DNA of 64,000 bases from Syntrophobacteraceae bacterium (GCA_025453975.1 JALOPI010000007.1:22100-86099), one strand, 5' to 3'. Numbered from the stretch's first letter, positions 1 through 9,048 are shown. Numbers and translations are program-made. The notes: generated by a model not told the origin, from the sequence alone.

Positions 1-648
1 CTGACGCAGAAGGACCTGGCGACCTACGGGTTCCTGGGCTACCCGGTTCTTCAGGCGGCGGACATCATCATCTACAAGGCCCACGGCGTTCCCGTGGGCA
101 AGGATCAGCTCCCCCACGTGGAGATGACCCGTGAGATCGCCCGGCGCTTCAACTTCATGTACGAGAAGGAGGTTTTCCCCGTCCCGGATCCCCTTCTGAC
201 GGAGGTTCCCGTGCTGCCGGGAACCGATGGCCGAAAGATGAGCAAGAGCTACGGGAACTGCATTTACATCACGGAGCCCGAGGATGTCATCCGGGACAAG
301 GTGGCCCGGATGATGACGGACCCCCACCGGGTCCGCCGCAATGACCCCGGGGACCCCGAGCTGTCGCCGGTTTTCGCTTACCACAAGATCTACTCTTCCC
401 CTTCCGAGATCGAGGAGGTGGCTCGAGGGTGCCGGACGGCGTCCATAGGGTGCGTGGACTGCAAGAAGATTCTGACCCGCAATATCCTGAGGGTGCTGGC
501 TCCCATCCGGGAGAAAAGGCTCGATCTCGAGGGCCGGATGGACTGGGTGCGGGAGCAGATGCGGCTGGGGACCGATGCGGCCAGGCGGCAGGCTCGGGAG
601 ACCATGGCCGACGTTCGGGAGGCCATCGGCCTGGGGAAGCCCCTCTGA
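1..648 (+). CDS. trpS: Tryptophan--tRNA ligase, 3' part (5' end outside window)
   Basis: Class I aminoacyl-tRNA synthetase that charges tRNA-Trp with tryptophan in the cytoplasm. The frame is open from base 1, so the start codon and the N-terminal HIGH-type signature lie upstream of the window. Visible landmarks are the GYPVLQAADI segment, the VPVGKDQLPHVEMTREIARRFN-type stretch that lines the active site, and the catalytic KMSKSYGN loop near base 238. The remaining C-terminal anticodon-binding helices are typical of TrpRS. A pseudouridine synthase gene begins about 50 bases downstream in the same direction. Family assignment is secure from the motifs. Confidence 0.95.
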   Translation: MTQKDLATYGFLGYPVLQAADIIIYKAHGVPVGKDQLPHVEMTREIARRFNFMYEKEVFPVPDPLLTEVPVLPGTDGRKMSKSYGNCIYITEPEDVIRDKVARMMTDPHRVRRNDPGDPELSPVFAYHKIYSSPSEIEEVARGCRTASIGCVDCKKILTRNILRVLAPIREKRLDLEGRMDWVREQMRLGTDAARRQARETMADVREAIGLGKPL

Positions 649-701
649 AAGCCCGGTTCGGTTTTCGTTGAGATTCGCTCTTGCCCGCTTGGAATGAGCC
701 C

Positions 702-1448
702 ATGGAAGGTGTCCGACTGCAGAAGGTGCTGGCCCAGGCCGGAGTCGCCTCGCGCCGGGCGGCCGAAGCGATGATCAGCCAGGGAAGGGTGCGGGTCAAC
801 GGGCTCACCATCACCGAGCTCGGCCGGCGTGTGGATCCGGAATCCGACCACATCGAGGTGGATGGGGATCGCATCTCCGTCGACCAGCCCCGGGTCTACT
901 GGCTGTTTTACAAGCCTGCAGGCTGCGTGACGACGGTCAGGGATCCCCAGGGACGGAGGACCGTCCTGGACGGGACTCCCGAGATCACGGAGCGGGTCTT
1001 CCCCGTGGGGCGCCTGGACTACGACGCCGAGGGTCTCCTGGTGCTGACCAACGACGGGGACCTGGCCCATCAGCTTCAGCATCCCCGCTACGGGGTCCAG
1101 AAGGTGTACGAGGTCAAGGTCAAGGGGCAGCCGGGTCCGGATGTCCTGCGGCAGCTGGCTCGGGGTGTCCGCCTGGAAGAGGGCGTCACGGCTCCCGCCC
1201 GGGTCAGGCTCCTGCGGAGGCTGACCGATGCCGCGTGGCTCGAGATCGTGCTTCACCAGGGGTGGTATCGACAGATCAAGCGGATGTGCGGGACCATGGG
1301 ATTTCCGGTGCTGAAGATCAGAAGGGTTGCCTACGGTCCCCTCGGGCTGGGGGGAATGAAGCCCGGAGAGGTGAGACGCCTGACGCCCCGGGAGGTCAGG
1401 GACCTGTATGAGGATGCTCAGCGGAAGAATCCGCAGGGGAGGCCTTGA
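702..1448 (+). CDS. rluB: 23S rRNA pseudouridine synthase, RluB/RsuA family
   Basis: Isomerises uridine to pseudouridine in ribosomal RNA. The protein (about 248 aa) opens with an S4 RNA-binding domain (RLQKVLAQAGVASRRAAE) followed by the catalytic domain with GRLDYDAEGLLVLTNDG, where the Asp of RLDYD is the family nucleophile. The KVYEVKVKG and YRQIKRMC segments are also characteristic. I chose ATG at 702 because GGAATGAG lies just before it; an in-frame TTG at 681 would add seven residues without a better ribosome-binding site. The stop overlaps the next start (TGATG), so it is probably co-translated with the TPR gene. RluB and RsuA cannot be separated with certainty here. Confidence 0.9.
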   Translation: MEGVRLQKVLAQAGVASRRAAEAMISQGRVRVNGLTITELGRRVDPESDHIEVDGDRISVDQPRVYWLFYKPAGCVTTVRDPQGRRTVLDGTPEITERVFPVGRLDYDAEGLLVLTNDGDLAHQLQHPRYGVQKVYEVKVKGQPGPDVLRQLARGVRLEEGVTAPARVRLLRRLTDAAWLEIVLHQGWYRQIKRMCGTMGFPVLKIRRVAYGPLGLGGMKPGEVRRLTPREVRDLYEDAQRKNPQGRP

Positions 1449-3331
1449 TGAGCACCAGGAGACGAGGCGGGTACCCATACAGCCTGGACGAGGCCGTCAC
1501 GGCGCCCACGCCCCGGAAGTCCCCGGCCGGGAAGGAGCGGGGAGGGCGCCTGCGGTGGGTGGCCCTGGGTCTGTTGGTTGTGGGGGCCCTGGCGGCAGTG
1601 GGGCTCGGGGTGAGCATCCTGGGGTGGGGGAGCCAGATCTTTCCCGCGCGGCTCATCGCCCTGCGGCTCCAGCTGAACGGCAAGGAAGTCATCCTGATGC
1701 CCGACTCCCAGGTCGTGTTGAATCCCAGGGATTCCTTGCTCATCGATGCGATTCAGACCGATGGATGGCTGGCCTGGGGAACCAAGATCGTGGCCACGGA
1801 GCTGGATCCGCGCCTGCTGGGAGCGAAGCCGGTCACCATCCGGGAAATCTGGCCCAATGCGGACTTCGAGACACCCAAGGTCCTGGAGATGGAGGTCCAA
1901 TCCTGGGGAAAGCCCATCGGTAAGGTGTCCCTCCTGGTTCAGCTGGATGCCAAGGACTGGCTCCAGAAGGCCGGGGCTGTGGGGGATGACGAGGGCAAGA
2001 TCGGATATCTCGAGAAGGCCCTGCGGGAGAGCCCCGGCAACATCCTGGTCAAGACCCAGCTGGCGGGCCTTTATTTCGAAGCCAGGAAGTACGGTGAGGC
2101 CGCCCGGCTCTACGAGGAGATCGACCAGTCCGGGAAGTCCAAGCCGATCCTGGAAAAGCTCGTGGCCATCTACCAGATCCAGAAGAATGTCGACCGGGCA
2201 CTGGCGGTGCACCTCGATCTACTGAAGCTTTCCGAGGACCCCGAGGTGTTCAAGGATTTGCTCCAGTACGGTCAGAAGCACAAGCCCAAGGAGGAGTGGG
2301 CCCGCTTCCTCGAGAGGAATCAGCAGGAGATCCCCAAGTCCTTCCAGAGCTCGGTTCTGCTGGTATTGGCGGATCTCAACACCCAGACCCGCAACTGGCG
2401 CAAAGCAGCCGATTCCTACGAGAAGGTCATTCGCTCCGGGGTCAAGGACCCGGACGTCCTCTACAACCTTGCCGTCACCTACCAGCAGGGCAACGACATC
2501 GACAAGGCCATTCAGGCCATGGAGCGGTACCTGCAGCGAAACCCATCGGACCTCAGGAGCTGGATGCAGCTGGCTGAGATGCAGGAGAAGAAGGGAGCCA
2601 CGGCGGCCGCTCGCGTGAGCTACGAGGCGGTGCTCCAGAAAAGCCCCAACCACAAGGAGGCCCTGGTGCGGCTGGTGGCTCTGCTGGAGAAGTCCAACGA
2701 CAAGGAAGGGCTTCAGAAGACCTACGAGAAGCTGGCGGAGCTTCAGCCCAAGAACAAGACGGTGCTCTACAACCTGGCCGTCCTCCATTATGAGGCCAAG
2801 CGATGGCCCAAGGCCACGGAATCCTTTGAAGCCCTGGCTGCGCTGGATCCCAAGGATGTGGAGGTGAGGAAGTATCTTCTGGACCTCTACCGCAAGCAGA
2901 AGAACGACGAAGGGGTCAACCGGACGACGGAGGCCCTGGCGCAGCTCGATCCCGGCAATCCCGCCTATCATGACACCATTTTTGCGAAATTTAAGGAAAA
3001 GAAGGACTACAAGGGTTTGGTGGCCTACTTCCGGCAGGCCCTGGAGCGCAAGCCCGATTCCGTCGCGCTGCACAGCTACGTGCTCTATGGGCTGGTGCAG
3101 CAGGGTGACAACAAGGGAGCCCTCAAGGAGCTGGAAGAGCTCATTCGCCTGCAGCCCAAGGAGAAGAAGTACTACCGTCAGGCCGCCAGCCTGTATGAAT
3201 CGTCCGGGAGCCATGCCGAGGCCCTGAAGAAGCTGGACCAGCTGCTGAAGATGGATCCCAGGGACAAGGAGGTCAAGGAGGATTACATGCGGGTGCGGAT
3301 GCTGGTCCTGTCCAAGAAGAAGCCGGAGTGA
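1448..3331 (+). CDS. Membrane-anchored tetratricopeptide-repeat protein
   Basis: A 627-residue protein with a basic N-terminal tail, one membrane segment at about residues 36-58, a short beta-rich region to about residue 165, and then a long array of tetratricopeptide repeats to the C-terminus. The repeats show the usual spacing of small and aromatic residues, for example VLYNLAVTYQQGNDIDKAIQAM and ETYEKL/VLYNLAVLHYEAKRW. TPR arrays are protein-interaction scaffolds; the partner cannot be inferred. The array would face the periplasm if the positive-inside rule holds for the basic N-terminus. The ATG at 1448 overlaps the rluB stop. The following 567 bases are non-coding, so this is probably the last gene of its operon. 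Confidence 0.8.
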   Translation: MSTRRRGGYPYSLDEAVTAPTPRKSPAGKERGGRLRWVALGLLVVGALAAVGLGVSILGWGSQIFPARLIALRLQLNGKEVILMPDSQVVLNPRDSLLIDAIQTDGWLAWGTKIVATELDPRLLGAKPVTIREIWPNADFETPKVLEMEVQSWGKPIGKVSLLVQLDAKDWLQKAGAVGDDEGKIGYLEKALRESPGNILVKTQLAGLYFEARKYGEAARLYEEIDQSGKSKPILEKLVAIYQIQKNVDRALAVHLDLLKLSEDPEVFKDLLQYGQKHKPKEEWARFLERNQQEIPKSFQSSVLLVLADLNTQTRNWRKAADSYEKVIRSGVKDPDVLYNLAVTYQQGNDIDKAIQAMERYLQRNPSDLRSWMQLAEMQEKKGATAAARVSYEAVLQKSPNHKEALVRLVALLEKSNDKEGLQKTYEKLAELQPKNKTVLYNLAVLHYEAKRWPKATESFEALAALDPKDVEVRKYLLDLYRKQKNDEGVNRTTEALAQLDPGNPAYHDTIFAKFKEKKDYKGLVAYFRQALERKPDSVALHSYVLYGLVQQGDNKGALKELEELIRLQPKEKKYYRQAASLYESSGSHAEALKKLDQLLKMDPRDKEVKEDYMRVRMLVLSKKKPE

Positions 3332-3898
3332 TGCCCCCCGCGCCGGTCGTCCCGAGATTCCCCGCGCCACTCCTCCATTGACCTGGTCCCGGAGCCCGCT
3401 TGGCCATGGCAGGCCGTCGCTGGCGGGGCTTGCCCCCACCTGCGACGAGGCGGGATGAGCCATTCCCGCACAGGCTCTCCGTGATGAGGGATTGGGATTC
3501 GCGCTCTTCACCTCACCGGCGCGGGATGGCGTGGTGCTTCGAGGCGGGCCCGTCGCCCGAAGCGGTTTGTGGCTTCCGGGTAACGACCGATGAGCCCGGG
3601 GCATCCCGGCAGAGCGCTGCGAAGCCTCCTCCTTCCCTCGGGAATGATCTCCCCTCCATGTGATATTTCATCCCTTTGACACCATATCGTAACACGGAAA
3701 TTGCATGCTCCGGACGCCTTTGGGGAGACTGGGCCCTGGTGACCTGCTTTCCAGATCGGTCCCACCGAGCCTGGCGCCGGGCTCGGGCACGAGGTATCGA
3801 GCCCGAGCCCAGACTCGCTTGCGAAAACACGATGGCGGCTCGTTCCGAGGCTACCCGGCCCGGGGATGGCCTGCCGATCCAGATAAGGGAAAACAGCG
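3332..3898. other. Non-coding stretch before phnM
   Basis: About 570 bases with no convincing gene. The only recognisable item is the Pho-box-like site at 3676-3693, listed separately. If that promoter is real it gives phnM a leader of roughly 180 bases, in which I see no strong hairpin or known riboswitch. Confidence 0.6.
3676..3709 (+). promoter_or_regulatory. Pho-box-like promoter candidate upstream of phnM
   Basis: TTGACACCATATCGTAAC (3676-3693) has the 7-4-7 arrangement of a PhoB box and agrees at 13 of 18 positions with the site in front of pstS. CATGCT begins 10 bases further on, the same offset at which the pstS and methyltransferase sites have TACATT and TATACC. The -10 match is weak and the phnM start is about 190 bases downstream. 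The first six bases also read as a perfect sigma-70 -35 hexamer, so an ordinary promoter is the main alternative. Confidence 0.5.
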
Positions 3899-5062
3899 AT
3901 GAGCGGCGAGAAGTGTCTGTTGGGCGGACCGGTCTTTGACGGCGAGCGCCTCTGGGAGCGGGGGACGGTTCTTTTCTCCGATGGTGTCGTCCTCGAGGTG
4001 AGGGAGGGGAGGCGACCTCGCCGGGGAGCCGAGGTGATCGACGCTGGGGGCAAGTGGGTGATTCCAGGTCTCGTGGACCTCCACTCGGACGCCGTGGAGC
4101 GATGTATCGAGATGCGGCCTGGAGTGCATTTCGACTGGGAATTCGCCCTTCATGTCCTGGACCGGAGGCTGGCCGCCTGCGGCATCACGACGTTCTGTCA
4201 TGCCCTGACATTTTCCGACAACGATTTCGGTCTGCGAAACGGAGCCGCCGCCGAGGGGCTCGCTCACCTCATCACGGCCTTCGACGGAAGCCCCCTCCGG
4301 CGGGTGAGACATCGGGTCCATGCGCGCTACGAGATCACCTGTCCCCGCGTGGCCCCCGTCGTCGAGGCACTCGTGGAGAGCCGGGCCGTGCATCTTTTTT
4401 CCCTCACGGATCACACTCCGGGCCAGGGGCAGTTCAAGACCCTGGACGCCTATCTCGACTATCAGACGGAAACCTACGGGGTGACGCGGGACGAAGCCCT
4501 TGCGGCAGCGGCCTCCAAGCAGCTGCGGAAGTCCGCGGGGCTCGGGCACGTGAAAGTGATATGCGACCGGGTGAGATCGGCGGGCCTTCCCATCCTGAGC
4601 CATGACGACGATGGCGCGGAAAAAGTCCGTCTGGCCAGGAAGCTGGGAGTCCGGGGCTGTGAGTTCCCCGTCAACATGAGCGCCATCGCGGCGGCCAGGG
4701 AAAACGGGATGAGCGTGCTCATGGGGGCTCCCAACCTCATGCGGGACGCTTCCTCCAACGGTCACCTCAGGGCTTCCGAGGCCATCCTGAGCGGCTGCTG
4801 TGACGGCCTGGTGAGTGACTACTATCCCGAATGCCTCCTGCAGGCCCCCTTCCTGGCCCATCGCCGCCACGGCCTGCCCCTGGAGGAAGCTTTGAGGCTC
4901 GTCACCAGCCATTCCGGAGAGATTCTCCGCGCCACCGATTCCTGTGGGCGACTCGAGCCGGGATGTCCGGCGGACATCCTGGTGATCGACCCCGGGGACA
5001 GCTGGGTGCGGGTTCACCAGACCTGGGTTTCGGGACGGCTGGTCTTCAGCGACGGGCTTTGA
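3899..5062 (+). CDS. phnM: PhnM-type amidohydrolase (ribose methylphosphonate triphosphate diphosphatase)
   Basis: PhnM hydrolyses alpha-D-ribose 1-methylphosphonate 5-triphosphate to the 5-phosphate and pyrophosphate, a cytoplasmic step in the carbon-phosphorus lyase pathway. The 387-aa length fits the family. The metal-binding signature PGLVDLHSDAVER lies at residues 56-68 (His62, Asp64), followed by the family stretch MRPGVHF and AACGITTFCHAL; a late GRLEPGCPADILVID is the usual amidohydrolase C-terminal element. AAGGGA precedes the ATG at 3899. No other phn gene lies in the window, so this is an orphan copy; its true substrate may differ. The upstream Pho-box-like site fits phosphate-starvation control. 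Confidence 0.85.
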   Translation: MSGEKCLLGGPVFDGERLWERGTVLFSDGVVLEVREGRRPRRGAEVIDAGGKWVIPGLVDLHSDAVERCIEMRPGVHFDWEFALHVLDRRLAACGITTFCHALTFSDNDFGLRNGAAAEGLAHLITAFDGSPLRRVRHRVHARYEITCPRVAPVVEALVESRAVHLFSLTDHTPGQGQFKTLDAYLDYQTETYGVTRDEALAAAASKQLRKSAGLGHVKVICDRVRSAGLPILSHDDDGAEKVRLARKLGVRGCEFPVNMSAIAAARENGMSVLMGAPNLMRDASSNGHLRASEAILSGCCDGLVSDYYPECLLQAPFLAHRRHGLPLEEALRLVTSHSGEILRATDSCGRLEPGCPADILVIDPGDSWVRVHQTWVSGRLVFSDGL

Positions 5063-5362
5063 TGCGACATCCACGAGAGAGTGGTTTCCGCCGGTCCCTT
5101 TCGGGGAATTTCTGGTCTCATTCCCACCCAATCCACATCATGAGCGTCGGGGCGACGGAAGGTTTGCCTTGTATGAAGACCCGCGGATTTGATATGTGTC
5201 CTCATCGGGCCGAGCCGAGGCTCCGCCCGGACGCGCACGGGCTTCCCCGGAGTCAGGGCCGCGGCCGAGGAGGCTGCCCGCGGCGGCCCAATGCCCCCTG
5301 GCCACGATCCCGGCCCCGACGACCCGAGCCCGAATGATCATCCACTCAACCCAGGAGAGCGC
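5063..5362. other. Intergenic stretch before the PspA-type cluster
   Basis: About 300 bases without a gene I can support. The proximal 150 bases are relatively AT-rich and could hold the promoter of the following cluster, but no hexamer pair is convincing. The distal half is a very GC-rich, low-complexity run. The CAGGAGAG ribosome-binding site of the next gene closes the region. Confidence 0.5.
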
Positions 5363-5917
5363 ATGTCACTCTGGAAGAAGCTTTTTGGCGGCAAGGAAGA
5401 GGAGCCGGCCATCGATCCCCTGGCGGATCTGGTGCTGGACAGGATGGCTCCCGGCTTCCTGGTGGACCACGACGGTCGAACATTCGAGGTGGTGGCGAGG
5501 CATCACCACGATACGGGGGATGGGCTCCGCACGGACGAATGGGAGCTGCGCGGCGAGGGTGAGATGCTCTATCTCAACCGGGTGGAGGCCGACGGCGTTT
5601 ACTGGACGCTCACGCGGAAGGTCCCGCTGGGTATGATCGACGACAGGCTCAAGAAGCACATCCAGCAGCACGGGGATCCGCCTGAATCCATCGAATTCGA
5701 AGGGGTCGCCTATTTCATGCAGAGCTATGGCGGGGCCCAATTTTACCGGAACGGGCGTGGTCCCGCCCAGCCGTTCCTCTACTGGGACTACGAGGACGAC
5801 CCCCGGGAGCGGGTGCTGACCATCGAGCAGTGGGGAGATATCGAATTTCAGGCCTATCCGGGGCATTATGTCGAGGAATATCAGTTCACCAATATCCTTC
5901 CGGGGGCCAGGCGATAG
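5363..5917 (+). CDS. DUF4178-domain protein
   Basis: A 184-aa soluble protein opening with MSLWKKLFGG, typical of proteins encoded beside PspA homologues. The body fits the DUF4178 pattern: a repeated beta-rich module with YxVxxR-like and D-E-W-x-L elements (FEVVARHHH, TDEWELRGEG) and a C-terminal half with an FLYWDYED core. I chose ATG 5363 because CAGGAGAG stands eight bases before it; the frame is open further upstream, but those codons are GC-rich and unlike the family N-terminus. It is the first gene of a run ending with PspA at 8838. Molecular function is unknown; the context points to envelope or membrane-stress work. Confidence 0.75.
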   Translation: MSLWKKLFGGKEEEPAIDPLADLVLDRMAPGFLVDHDGRTFEVVARHHHDTGDGLRTDEWELRGEGEMLYLNRVEADGVYWTLTRKVPLGMIDDRLKKHIQQHGDPPESIEFEGVAYFMQSYGGAQFYRNGRGPAQPFLYWDYEDDPRERVLTIEQWGDIEFQAYPGHYVEEYQFTNILPGARR

Positions 5918-5948
5918 AGTCTCTTCGCCGGCTTCGAGGAGTGAGAGG

Positions 5949-6764
5949 ATGCATTCCATCATCACGCGCCTGCTGGTCGTCGGACTGCTGGCTTCGGCAC
6001 TCGCCGGGTGCGGGGATGGGGTCGGCGGCTCGCCCGTGGACTCCATGCGACGCAGCCTGGACCGGTACGCGGAATACAGCGTCATTCTCAATGACATGGA
6101 TTCCAAGGGGCTCTTCTTCCACGACTATTTCCATCGCTATCGGATCGTCTACGCGGAGAACGGTGCCAAGGGCGGGGACGGTTCAAAGCCCAATTTTGCC
6201 CAGAAGATGACCGAATGGGTCAAGGTGGATGAAAGCCTCTACAGGAAGTACCAGGATGCCCTGGGGATGGTGATCCTGGCCAAGAAGCCCGATGGCTCCA
6301 TCGACGCGGTCCCGCAGCCCCCCTTGTTCTCCTACATCGGGGATCCGCGATTTGGAAAGTGGGAGACCGACGGCAGCGGGAATCAGAGCTGGGCATGGCT
6401 GGCCACGGGCATGGTGCTCTCGAGTCTCATCGACGAGGTCGGTGATGCCTTCGAGACCCGTCGCCGCGTGGATTACCGCCGCTGGAATGATTATAAAGGC
6501 TCGCGGAGCAGCGGCACTCCCTACTACGGGAAAGATTCCCAGGGGAGACCCCAGTTCGGGACCCAGGGAACCGTCACGCGGAAGTCCAGCCCCGGCTTTT
6601 TCGAGCGGCAGCAGACCAGGATGTCCGAGCGCAAGGACACTTTCGCCCAGAAAGTCGAGTCCAGGATGGGCCGCTCGCGACCCTCTTCATCGTCGTCGGG
6701 CGGATCGTTCTCGAGCAGCCGGAGCGTATCCTCCTCGCGGGGGGGGAGCAGGGGCAGAAGGTAG
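5949..6764 (+). CDS. Predicted lipoprotein in PspA-type cluster
   Basis: A 271-aa exported protein. The N-terminus has a hydrophobic signal and a lipobox ending at Cys21 (SALAGC), so it should be lipid-anchored. The central part is unremarkable, with a tryptophan-rich SWAWLATGMVLSSLIDE stretch. The last 40 residues or so are a Ser/Gly/Arg-rich low-complexity tail. The start is the ATG at 5949 with a GAGAGG ribosome-binding site. It sits between the DUF4178 and DUF350 genes, an arrangement seen in PspA-associated clusters. I do not recognise an enzymatic domain. Confidence 0.7.
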   Translation: MHSIITRLLVVGLLASALAGCGDGVGGSPVDSMRRSLDRYAEYSVILNDMDSKGLFFHDYFHRYRIVYAENGAKGGDGSKPNFAQKMTEWVKVDESLYRKYQDALGMVILAKKPDGSIDAVPQPPLFSYIGDPRFGKWETDGSGNQSWAWLATGMVLSSLIDEVGDAFETRRRVDYRRWNDYKGSRSSGTPYYGKDSQGRPQFGTQGTVTRKSSPGFFERQQTRMSERKDTFAQKVESRMGRSRPSSSSSGGSFSSSRSVSSSRGGSRGRR

Positions 6765-6782
6765 GGAGACAGGAGATCAAGC

Positions 6783-7628
6783 ATGTTCATGGGCACAATC
6801 GTTCTTGGCGCCGTATACCTGTTGTCGGCTTTTGTCCTCTTTGCCATCGGCAAGGTGGTCTTCGATCTGACCCACCGGAGCTTCGGCTTCAAGGAGCAGC
6901 TGGTGGAGCGGGACAACCTGGCCTTCGCCCTGACGGTCGGCGGGTACATCCTGGGCTTGACCATCGCCCTGGGCGGGGCCATGTCCGGGCCTTTCATCTC
7001 CCTGGCCGTCAACGCCATCGACATATTCCTTTACGGGGTCATCGCCATCGTGCTGCTGAATGCGTCGGTCTGGATCAACGACTGGCTGATTCTGAACCGG
7101 TTCAGCGGGGAAAAGGAGATCATCCAGGACCAGAACTGCGGGGTGGGAGCCATCGAGGCGGCCAACACCGTGGCCGTGGGGCTCGTCATTCACGGGACCC
7201 TGGCGGCGGGGGGGCATCTCCTCGAAGTCCTGGTCTTCTGGGCCCTCGGGCAGGTGACGCTCGTTGTCTCGGCCAGGATCTACCACTGGATGGCCCCTTT
7301 CGATGTGCACGATGCCCTGGAGAAGGACAACGTCGCGGTGGGGGTGGCCTTCGCCGGGATGCTTCTGGGCATTGGAAACATCGTGCGCTTCGCGGCTCAA
7401 GGTGCTTTCGTCTCCTGGACCCAGAACCTGGGTTTCTTTGCCAGTGTTGCCCTTTTCGGTCTCGTGGCGCTTCCCGCCGCGAGGTTCGCCGCGGACCGGC
7501 TGCTGCTGCCCGGAGGGCGGCTGACCCATGAGCTGGTGCATCAGGAGAGGCCGAATGTCGGGGCGGGAGTCATGGAGGCCGTGGTCTATGTGGCCATGTC
7601 CTTTCTGATCGGCTGGTCCATCAAATGA
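6783..7628 (+). CDS. DUF350 membrane protein (YjfL-like, tandem)
   Basis: An integral membrane protein of 281 aa with about eight hydrophobic segments, built as two copies of the DUF350 module: residues 1 to about 130 and 140 to 281. Each copy has a paired-helix pattern ending in an amphipathic WxxND/Y region; RDNLAFALTVGGYILGL in the first half is mirrored by KDNVAVGVAFAGMLLGI in the second. E. coli YjfL is the family reference and is encoded with yjfI (DUF2170) and yjfJ (PspA/IM30-like), whose homologues follow here. The biochemical role of DUF350 is not established. Confidence 0.85.
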   Translation: MFMGTIVLGAVYLLSAFVLFAIGKVVFDLTHRSFGFKEQLVERDNLAFALTVGGYILGLTIALGGAMSGPFISLAVNAIDIFLYGVIAIVLLNASVWINDWLILNRFSGEKEIIQDQNCGVGAIEAANTVAVGLVIHGTLAAGGHLLEVLVFWALGQVTLVVSARIYHWMAPFDVHDALEKDNVAVGVAFAGMLLGIGNIVRFAAQGAFVSWTQNLGFFASVALFGLVALPAARFAADRLLLPGGRLTHELVHQERPNVGAGVMEAVVYVAMSFLIGWSIK

Positions 7629-7712
7629 GCGTGAGCTCCCATCGTGGAGAATGGGCCAGGAGCTTGCCGGGAAATGGGAATTCCCAGTGAACGAGAGAAG
7701 GAGGAACGACCA

Positions 7713-8114
7713 ATGTCCGATTGTTTGGAGAAGCTGAAGGGTTATTTGAGCGACCTGGATATCGCCATCGTCGAAGAGGATTCGGAGGAGGATCTGCTCA
7801 TCGTGGACGACCAGGACAGCGGTGTCACCAATCTGATCCTCGACTGCGAGGATCCCATCCTCATCGTCGAGCAGCTCATCATGCCCGTTCCCGAAGGGGC
7901 TGGAGCGCCATTCTTCCGACGACTGCTCCAGATGAACGCCACCCTGGTCCACGGGGCCTTCCTGCTGGACGAGGATGGAAGGCATGTGTTCTATCGTGAC
8001 ACGCTTCAGCTGGAGAACATGGACAAGAACGAGCTGGAAGCCTCCATCCGTGCGCTGGCCCTCGCTCTGGCGGAGCACGGCGATGAACTGCTCGAAATGA
8101 GCAAGCAGGCATAA
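7713..8114 (+). CDS. DUF2170 protein (YjfI-like)
   Basis: A 133-aa acidic soluble protein matching the YjfI/DUF2170 pattern: a beta-rich N-terminal half with EEDSEEDLLIVDD, then FRRLLQMNATLVHGAFLLDE, and a helical C-terminus. The start is ATG 7713, which has a strong AGAAGGAGG site; upstream in-frame codons lack one. It lies 10 bases before the PspA gene, so the two are almost certainly co-translated. In E. coli the same two families are neighbours (yjfI-yjfJ). Function is unknown; a chaperone-like or regulatory partner of the PspA homologue is a reasonable guess. Confidence 0.8.
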   Translation: MSDCLEKLKGYLSDLDIAIVEEDSEEDLLIVDDQDSGVTNLILDCEDPILIVEQLIMPVPEGAGAPFFRRLLQMNATLVHGAFLLDEDGRHVFYRDTLQLENMDKNELEASIRALALALAEHGDELLEMSKQA

Positions 8115-8124
8115 GGAGAGAAAA

Positions 8125-8838
8125 ATGGCAGGTATTTTCAATCGACTGTTCAAGATCGGCCAGGCGGAGGCCCATTCCATCGTGGACAAGCTCGAGGATC
8201 CCATCAAGCTGACCGAGCAGGGCATCAAGGATCTCAAGCGGGACCTTGGCGAGGCCATGCACAGTCTGGCGGAGATCAAGGGGCTGGCCATCAGGCTGAA
8301 GAAGCAGGCCGACGATGCCGGCAAGCTCGCTCAGGACATGGAGCGAAAAGCCATGCTTCTGCTCCAGAGGGGCCAGTCCGGGGAGATGGACCCGGCCCAG
8401 GCCGAGCAGCTGGCCATGGAGGTCATCAACGAGAAGGAATCCGCGGATCGCCGCGCAGCCCAGTTGTTCCAGGACTACCAGAGCCAGAGCGCCATGTCGC
8501 AGCAGCTGCAGAACAAGGTGGACGAGCTGCGCAAAACCATCTCGACTTACGAGAATGAGCTCATCACCCTGAGGGCCCGGGCCAAGACGGCCAGCTCCAT
8601 GCGCAAGGTCAACCAGCAGCTGGCCAAGATCGATTCGTCCAGCACCATCAACATGCTGGAGAAAATGAAGCAGAAGGTCAGCGAGGAGGAATCCCTGGCC
8701 ACGGCCTACGGCGAGGTGGCGGCGGGGACGACGACACTGGAAGCCCGGGTCAACCAGGCGCTTTCGAGTCGTAGCGCCGACAGCCAGCGCTCCCTTGAAG
8801 ATCTGAAGCGCAAGATGGGACTACTGCCTCCGGCCTAG
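8125..8838 (+). CDS. PspA/IM30 family protein
   Basis: PspA/IM30 (ESCRT-III-like) proteins polymerise on membranes and preserve inner-membrane integrity. The 237-aa protein is nearly all helix and coiled coil: an amphipathic N-terminal helix (MAGIFNRLFKIGQAEAHSIVDKLEDP) followed by long heptad-rich hairpins typical of PspA, with a C-terminal helix ending DLKRKMGLLPPA. It carries AAGGAGAG before its ATG at 8125. No pspF, pspB or pspC is nearby, so this is the YjfJ-type branch found with DUF350 and DUF2170 rather than the classic psp operon. Confidence 0.9.
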   Translation: MAGIFNRLFKIGQAEAHSIVDKLEDPIKLTEQGIKDLKRDLGEAMHSLAEIKGLAIRLKKQADDAGKLAQDMERKAMLLLQRGQSGEMDPAQAEQLAMEVINEKESADRRAAQLFQDYQSQSAMSQQLQNKVDELRKTISTYENELITLRARAKTASSMRKVNQQLAKIDSSSTINMLEKMKQKVSEEESLATAYGEVAAGTTTLEARVNQALSSRSADSQRSLEDLKRKMGLLPPA

Positions 8839-9048
8839 GAAATTGTGCGAAGCCGTCTTTTCGAGCGATAGCGAAAAAAGTTGAATTGCGTGCGCCGGAA
8901 TTTCCGTAACCGCCCTCGGTGACCATCTCGTCAGCGGGAGCCACCTTTGCCTCGATGCGTGGAAGGGGTGGCTCCCGAGGCGAGCCATCTCCATTCACGG
9001 ATCCTCAACGATTCTTCCCATGGGCGCAATGTAACGAGAGAGGAGATC

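Noticed and set aside
3705..3902. Small 65-codon frame overlapping the phnM leader
   Set aside because: No ribosome-binding site, Arg/Pro/Gly-rich composition, and it overlaps the likely -10 region.
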